The notes below the pieces were generated by a model. That model was given only the letters and a program-made list of their open reading frames with translations. It was not told the DNA's origin and made no database searches. A stretch of 11,405 bases of DNA from contig JAESUN010000398.1 in assembly GCA_016763045.1 (NCBI GenBank), positions 1-11,405 on the forward strand. The letters run 5' to 3'. This document shows positions 7,347-11,405 of the stretch, piece by piece (position 1 is the stretch's first letter; every line of letters starts with the position of its first letter). The position numbers and the translations under genes are program-made. The DNA is from Opitutaceae bacterium (lineage in GTDB: Bacteria; Verrucomicrobiota; Verrucomicrobiia; Opitutales; Opitutaceae).

Positions 7347-7376
7347 TTGACAAGCACCATAAATCCAGACTCTACT
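7347..7376 (+). promoter_or_regulatory. Sigma-70-type promoter of the long greA gene
   Basis: A perfect TTGACA -35 (7347-7352) is followed after 18 bases by TCTACT (7371-7376; 4 of 6 matches to TATAAT). Transcription would start near 7383, leaving about 22 bases of A/T-rich leader before ATG 7406, without a Shine-Dalgarno sequence. It lies in the 87-base gap between divergent rsmB and greA. Confidence 0.5.
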
Positions 7377-7405
7377 AGTCTTTTTTATCAAACAAAACGC
7401 GACAT

Positions 7406-8812
7406 ATGAATCAAGAAGCTGTTCAAGAGCTATTGAAAAACAAACCTGAGCTGAAATCAGCAAAGGCAAAGCTGGAGGCTATGCAGCCAGGAAGCTATTG
7501 TATACACAGAAGCTGGGGGTTTGGCCTCATCAAAGACTACGATAATGCTGATCAGAAGCTCATTATTGATTTTCAAGATAAGCCAGGCCATCGCATGGAT
7601 CCTGCCTTCTGCATTAATACAATGGAAGTACTTGCAGCAGATCATGTCCTTGCCCGTAGCCAGACTGATAGCGAAGCCATCGAATTATTGATTACCAAGC
7701 AGCCAGCGGATTTGGTCATCGAGCTCCTTAAGCAATATCCAAATTTTGCTGCAACGGGCACAGAACTTGAAAGTATCCTCGTTCAAGTCGTCGGAGATAC
7801 TCGTTTTAAGAAATGGTGGACCGCTACCAAAAAAGTCCTGGCTAAAGATCCGCGCATCGCTACCCCAGCTAAGAAAACGGAATGCTATCTCCTCCGTGAA
7901 GAACCTATCAGTGTGGAAGATGAGCTCCTCGCAGAATTTTTAGAAACAAGTTCTGCTCGCAGAAAAATCATTATCGCAGATAAATTACTCGCAGTAGCTG
8001 ATACCAAAAAAGAGGTGCAAGACCATCTGGCTAAGGTACTTGAGGCCGTTGCCGCAGCGGTCAAAGATAGTAATCAGATTTCATCCGCCGAGCGCCTAAA
8101 TGGGGCATGGGTAAGAGACGATATCTCAGAAATCACTGGTGTCGAAAATGAATTTGAACCCACTGTTTTTGATCTCGTAGCCGAACCTAGAGACTTGGAA
8201 GCGATTGCAGAAGACCTAGCCACAACCCGTCAAACTCGTTTGCTTAAACTGGTTATGGAAGCTCATCCAACCGAATGGAAAGAGATTGTCTTTAACCTCC
8301 TCAAAAGTAGCCACGGAAAATTCACTACTGATTGTATTAATTTTCTCCTCGAGCACGCTTCAGCTGAAGCTATCTCCGAGACATTCAGACGTTGGCAAAC
8401 AGAGCAAAACCTTCGCGCAGATGTTCTTCTCTGGATCGTCAAAAATCGCCATTCACGCAAATTTTCGACTCTACTTCATGGGTTGATCACTCCTCGTTTG
8501 CTCAATGCAATCTTCTTTGCCATCGACTACGAAGCCCTTCAAAGCTCCGGAACCAGACGTATTCCTTTGGGAGAAATGCTCAGCGAGGATGACGACCTTA
8601 TCCCTGACCTCCTTTCAACGGCGGATCCAGAAATCGCCCGGGATCTAGCGAACAGCCTGATGATTAACCAAGGATTTGAAGAACTCACCAAAAAGTCTCT
8701 TCTCGCTCGTTTTATCAAAAGCTTCCCGAATGTTCAGTCCCTTGTCGCCGGAAAATCAGAAGAAAAAGATGATCGGCTTTTCGTTTACAAGAAAGCCATG
8801 ATCGCATGGTGA
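7406..8812 (+). CDS. greA: N-terminal extension of PVC-type long GreA (split from its Gre domain)
   Basis: This 468-residue frame is the front part of the long GreA found in PVC bacteria. It contains no Gre domain itself. Residues about 28-80 form a small beta-rich module (GSYCIHRSWGFGLIKDYD, then KLIIDFQDKPGHRMD) resembling the CarD/KOW-like module at the front of such proteins. The rest is mostly helical, possibly repeat-like, and acidic. The frame ends at TGA 8810-8812 after KKAMIAW, just where the Gre coiled coil should begin. Adding one A at about 8792-8794 removes this stop and joins VYKKSHDRMVKEYEMLV to the next frame, giving about 616 residues. The last five residues are therefore probably an artefact of the shift. 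The gene has its own promoter. A role in modulating RNA polymerase is inferred from the fusion. Confidence 0.82.
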   Translation: MNQEAVQELLKNKPELKSAKAKLEAMQPGSYCIHRSWGFGLIKDYDNADQKLIIDFQDKPGHRMDPAFCINTMEVLAADHVLARSQTDSEAIELLITKQPADLVIELLKQYPNFAATGTELESILVQVVGDTRFKKWWTATKKVLAKDPRIATPAKKTECYLLREEPISVEDELLAEFLETSSARRKIIIADKLLAVADTKKEVQDHLAKVLEAVAAAVKDSNQISSAERLNGAWVRDDISEITGVENEFEPTVFDLVAEPRDLEAIAEDLATTRQTRLLKLVMEAHPTEWKEIVFNLLKSSHGKFTTDCINFLLEHASAEAISETFRRWQTEQNLRADVLLWIVKNRHSRKFSTLLHGLITPRLLNAIFFAIDYEALQSSGTRRIPLGEMLSEDDDLIPDLLSTADPEIARDLANSLMINQGFEELTKKSLLARFIKSFPNVQSLVAGKSEEKDDRLFVYKKAMIAW

Positions 8813-9255
8813 AAGAATACGAAATGCTCGTTTCCAAGAAAATTCCAGAAAACAGCAGAGCTATTGCTGAAGCTAGAGCACATGGGGACTTGAAAGAGAA
8901 CTCAGAGTATAAGATGGCAAAGCAGGATCAAACACTCCTCTTGGCTCACAAGTCAAAAACGGAACGAGGTCTAGCCGTCGCACAAATCACTGATTTCACA
9001 GAAGCCCCCGTAGATCAAATTGGTATAGGTAATGTTGTAACTATTCTGGATAAAACTTCAAAAAAGACGGTCATATACACTATCCTAGGAGCATGGGACG
9101 GTGATCCCGAGAATTCTATTATCTCTTACAAAACCCCGATGGGAGCTAGCCTTCTGTCCCAAACAGTAGGAGATACAGTCACAGTTCAAATCGGTGACAA
9201 AGAAAACGTTGTAGAAGTCAAAAAAATCCAACGTTACGTGGATTTGAAAAAGTGA
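8806..9255 (+). CDS. greA: Transcript-cleavage factor GreA domain (C-terminal part of long GreA)
   Basis: This 149-residue frame is a nearly complete GreA. GreA inserts its coiled coil into the RNA polymerase secondary channel and stimulates cleavage of backtracked RNA. The coil tip IAEARAHGDLKENSEY is intact, with the acidic pair D28 and E31 that corresponds to the catalytic D41/E44 of E. coli GreA. The C-terminal FKBP-like domain follows (about 75-148: GNVVTIL, then TPMGASLLSQTVGDTVTV). About 14 residues of the normal first helix are missing, as expected for a domain cut out of a fusion. ATG 8806 overlaps the upstream stop as ATGGTGA, so coupled re-initiation could make a free Gre protein. 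In the same frame upstream SHDR is in register with the fusion partner, favouring a one-base loss. Confidence 0.87.
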   Translation: MVKEYEMLVSKKIPENSRAIAEARAHGDLKENSEYKMAKQDQTLLLAHKSKTERGLAVAQITDFTEAPVDQIGIGNVVTILDKTSKKTVIYTILGAWDGDPENSIISYKTPMGASLLSQTVGDTVTVQIGDKENVVEVKKIQRYVDLKK

Positions 9256-9270
9256 TTTTTACAAAAATCA
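9253..9270. terminator. A/T-rich inverted repeat at the greA stop codon
   Basis: TGATTTTT-AC-AAAAATCA, followed by TTT, begins with the greA stop codon itself. The stem is almost all A-T and the loop very short, so it is a poor intrinsic terminator. It could reduce read-through into the ArsR-methyltransferase gene 13 bases downstream. Confidence 0.22.
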
Positions 9271-9283
9271 TTTCGCCTACCTA

Positions 9284-9928
9284 TTGAAACAACCTTGGGA
9301 AATTCTCAAACTTCTCTCTGATCCAACCAGACTCAGACTCCTTACATTACTAAGGATTGAAGAGCTTTCGGTTGCGGAACTGCAGGAGATTATGGGAATG
9401 GCTCAATCTAGGATCTCATCCCAATTAGCTCTTCTTCGGAAGGCTGGGATGGTGACAGACCGGAGAGAAGGGAAGAAATCATTCTACTCCCTGAATCCTA
9501 CTTTAGGGGAGAGAGATAAAGCTCTTCTCGAAGCAGCTCAATTATCCGTCGAAGAAACCCCCGCATTCGACGAAGATAAAAGCAGCTTGGAACGCGTAAT
9601 AACAAAGAGACGTCAAGTCGCAGAGCAATACTTCAACCTCATAGCAGGACGACTCGGTAAAAACCACTGCCCCGGTCGCTCATGGGAAGCGATAGGGTAT
9701 TTCCTCCTCCATCTCTTTCCAAAAATAATCGTAGCAGACCTTGGAGCAGGTGAAGGCCTCATCTCCCAACTAATGGCCCGCAGAGCCAAAACCGTCTACT
9801 GTATCGATAACTCTCCCAGAATGGTTGAAGTAGGAAAAGAACTCGCCAAAAAAACAACCTATCAAACCTCTGTTATAAACTTGGAGATATTGAAAAAGTT
9901 CCTCTTCCGGAAGGCTCCGTCGATTTAG
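9284..9928 (+). CDS. ArsR-family HTH fused to SAM methyltransferase, N-terminal part (frameshifted)
   Basis: This frame encodes the front of an ArsR-methyltransferase fusion. Residues 1-70 are a winged-helix domain: PWEILKLLSDPTRLRLLTLL, then the recognition region MAQSRISSQLALLRKAGMV and the wing RREGKKSFYSLNP. A linker leads to methyltransferase motif I, VADLGAGEGLISQLMA (about 148-163), and motif II, VYCIDNSPRMVEVGKEL. After the A7 run at 9848-9854 the frame leaves the family pattern: TTYQTSVINLEILKKF and the residues to TAG are shift products. Reading in the -1 frame instead gives the expected NNLSNLCYKLGDIEKVPLP. Such fusions may sense or use SAM; in other bacteria ArsR regulators of this type are linked to the methionine/SAM cycle, but no such gene is near. 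The start is TTG 9284, without a Shine-Dalgarno sequence. Confidence 0.82.
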   Translation: MKQPWEILKLLSDPTRLRLLTLLRIEELSVAELQEIMGMAQSRISSQLALLRKAGMVTDRREGKKSFYSLNPTLGERDKALLEAAQLSVEETPAFDEDKSSLERVITKRRQVAEQYFNLIAGRLGKNHCPGRSWEAIGYFLLHLFPKIIVADLGAGEGLISQLMARRAKTVYCIDNSPRMVEVGKELAKKTTYQTSVINLEILKKFLFRKAPSI

Positions 9929-10221
9929 CACTTTTGAGTCAAGCCCTCCATCACGCCGAACATCCACAAATAGCGATAAACGAAGCGTATCGGATCTTAA
10001 AGCCAGGAGGTCAGGTAGTGATCCTCGATCTCAAGGAACATTCTTTTGAAAAAGCCCACCAACTCTATGCGGATAGATGGCTTGGATTCAAAGAAAACAC
10101 GCTTCATCGTTTTCTTAAGACCGTGAATTTCCAAAACGTTGAAGTCACAACGGTTTCCAGAGAATCGGAAGAACCTTTTTTCGAAACCATCTTAGCCATA
10201 GGCGTAAAAGGCAGCGACTAG
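9853..10221 (+). CDS. SAM methyltransferase, C-terminal part of the ArsR fusion (frameshifted)
   Basis: This is the rest of the protein that begins at 9284, in the -1 frame. From the A7 run it reads NNLSNLCYKLGDIEKVPLP, then EGSVDLALLSQALHHAEHP (motif IV region), YRILKPGGQVVILDLKEH (motif VI and the strand after it), DRWLGFKENTLHRFLKTVNF and a final beta strand, ending at TAG 10219-10221. These are the expected last blocks of a class I methyltransferase of the ArsR-fused type. Taken alone, the first usable start would be TTG 9934, which omits the motif IV entry and could not fold as an enzyme. With one A added the whole protein has about 312 residues, as expected. It converges on ptsI with 15 bases between stops. 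Confidence 0.8.
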   Translation, partial: NNLSNLCYKLGDIEKVPLPEGSVDLALLSQALHHAEHPQIAINEAYRILKPGGQVVILDLKEHSFEKAHQLYADRWLGFKENTLHRFLKTVNFQNVEVTTVSRESEEPFFETILAIGVKGSD

Positions 10222-10236
10222 TCTTCTATCTCCGCT

Positions 10237-11405
10237 TTACAAAGAATTCGCTTCACCCATCTTTTTTTCATAAAAAGCTTTCGCCTGCGCGTAGATTTCC
10301 TTCGCACTCGAACAAGCCAACGCAGTTTCCGCTAATTGAACCGCTTCTGAAAATTCCATATTCTGGGTCAGGTATTTCACCGCAGGAATACCTGAAGGCG
10401 AAACACTCAGTTCGTCTGCTCCCAAACCTATTAGGAGCGGAACGAGTACAGGATCTCCAGCCATCTCACCACAGATACCCACCTCAATCTTATTTGAATG
10501 GCCTGTATCAATAATCGATTTGATGGTTCTCAGCACCCCCAAATGAGTGGGTTCATAAAGATGTGCTACCCGGTCATTGAGACGATCGATCGCAAAAAGA
10601 TACTGTATTAAATCATTTGTTCCTATACTGAAAAAATCGCACTCTTTCGCGAGGAGGTCTCCAATGATAGCAGCACTCGGAATTTCTATCATACTCCCAA
10701 CACTCATCTCCTCATCAAAGCCTTCACCCCTAACCCTCAACTCTTCCTTTGCTTCGTCCAACAGAATATTTGCACGAATAAGCTCTTCCGGCCCACTGAT
10801 CATCGGATACATAACCTTCACGTTTCCAAAAGCACTTGCCCTTAAAATAGCTCGTAACTGGTTTTTGAAAATATCCGTATGCTCCAAACAGAATCGAATA
10901 GCCCTGAAACCCAAAAAAGGATTGGCCTCCTGCTCCGAGAAATAAGTCTCATTTTCTAACGCTTTATCTCCACCCAAATCCAAGGTTCGGATAATGACAG
11001 GCTGTGATTTAAAAATCTCCGCTACTTTCTTATAAACGGAGAATTGCTGCTCTTCATCAGGAAATTCAGACGTCCCCAAAAATAAAAATTCAGTACGAAA
11101 TAATCCCACTCCATCTGCTCCTGTCTCCTGAGCAGAAATCGCCTCATCAGCACTTTCAATATTAGCCAATAATTTGATTTCTTTGCCATCCTGGGTTTTG
11201 GCAGGTAAGCGTGCATTGGAAAGAAGCTTCTTTTCAAAACTCTTATGCTCCAGTTCCATTTTGCCATAGCGAGTCAGAGTTTCTTCTGAAGGCCGCACAA
11301 TAACCAAGCCCTCATAACCATCGACAATCACCCAGTCTCCACTCTGCAGCCGACTGGTGGCATCCCTCAAACCGACAACAGCAGGTACCTTCATCGAACG
11401 AGCCA
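10237..11405 (-). CDS. ptsI: PTS enzyme I (phosphoenolpyruvate-protein phosphotransferase), C-terminal part
   Basis: Enzyme I starts the sugar phosphotransferase chain by moving phosphate from PEP to HPr in the cytoplasm. The frame runs off the right edge: before the Met at 11394 it reads ARS, so ARSMKVPAVVGL continues the family block in which this Met is internal, not the start. The phospho-accepting His lies just outside the window. Visible parts are the end of the phosphohistidine domain and the complete PEP-binding TIM barrel: GADGVGLFRTEFLF, IIRTLDLGGDK, NPFLGFRAIR, LRAILRASAFG, FFSIGTNDLIQY and the active-site Cys in GICGEMAGD (about 308 from that Met). The protein ends at TAA 10239-10237. 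No defect is seen. HPr and EII genes are not in view, so whether it serves sugar uptake or regulation is open. Confidence 0.95.
   Translation of the reverse strand, partial: ARSMKVPAVVGLRDATSRLQSGDWVIVDGYEGLVIVRPSEETLTRYGKMELEHKSFEKKLLSNARLPAKTQDGKEIKLLANIESADEAISAQETGADGVGLFRTEFLFLGTSEFPDEEQQFSVYKKVAEIFKSQPVIIRTLDLGGDKALENETYFSEQEANPFLGFRAIRFCLEHTDIFKNQLRAILRASAFGNVKVMYPMISGPEELIRANILLDEAKEELRVRGEGFDEEMSVGSMIEIPSAAIIGDLLAKECDFFSIGTNDLIQYLFAIDRLNDRVAHLYEPTHLGVLRTIKSIIDTGHSNKIEVGICGEMAGDPVLVPLLIGLGADELSVSPSGIPAVKYLTQNMEFSEAVQLAETALACSSAKEIYAQAKAFYEKKMGEANSL

Noticed and set aside
8786..8812. Programmed -1 frameshift site in greA
   Set aside because: The codons TAC AAG AAA GCC ATG ATC GCA TGG TGA contain no X_XXY_YYZ heptamer, so an indel or coupled re-initiation explains the overlap better.
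9848..9855. AAAAAAC looks like the classic A_AAA_AAC slippery heptamer for programmed -1 frameshifting
   Set aside because: The phase is wrong: the incoming frame reads AAA AAA ACA from 9848, whereas the heptamer needs AAA AAC at 9850/9853 in the incoming frame. No stimulatory hairpin was apparent downstream. Single-tRNA or transcriptional slippage remains possible but unsupported.
10577..10945. Plus-strand open frame of 122 codons
   Set aside because: It lies wholly antisense to the conserved PTS enzyme I barrel and has no recognisable motif or ribosome site.

Overview
The window looks like core chromosome of a bacterium from the PVC group, most probably Verrucomicrobiota (Opitutia-like). 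This is an inference. The best evidence is a transcript-cleavage factor GreA that carries a long N-terminal extension, an arrangement known from Verrucomicrobiota and Chlamydiota. The acyltransferase with FPQTTR/HX4E motifs and the scarcity of Shine-Dalgarno sequences agree with this. No mobile element, CRISPR array, tRNA or rRNA was seen, and gene density is high. The longest gap, about 208 bases, separates the divergent creatininase and MFS genes.

Layout. Positions 1-131 hold the C-terminal end of a plus-strand Cys/His-rich protein. From 3641 down to 174 run four minus-strand genes: a creatininase-family amidohydrolase, an aldo/keto reductase, a MazG-like NTP pyrophosphohydrolase and a dGTPase. 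The last two are 3 bases apart and form a nucleotide-pool control pair. A plus-strand MFS exporter (3850-5193) meets a minus-strand pair end to end: a lysophospholipid-type acyltransferase and the 16S rRNA m5C methyltransferase RsmB. Divergent from rsmB, behind a good sigma-70-type promoter, is the long GreA (7406-9255), then an ArsR-type regulator fused to a SAM methyltransferase (9284-10221). The window closes with the C-terminal two thirds of PTS enzyme I on the minus strand, running off the right edge.

The most notable point is that both the long greA and the ArsR-methyltransferase are broken by a reading-frame change of the same sense (the downstream part lies in the -1 frame). In both cases adding one A restores a continuous, family-like protein: about 616 aa with the A at about 8792-8794, and about 312 aa with the A in the A7 run at 9848-9854. 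The causes could be assembly or base-calling indels, real mutations, or (less likely) recoding. For greA, a true split into two translationally coupled proteins through an ATGGTGA overlap is also possible. I found no clearly novel multi-gene system. The long GreA and its split are the best candidates for a second look.
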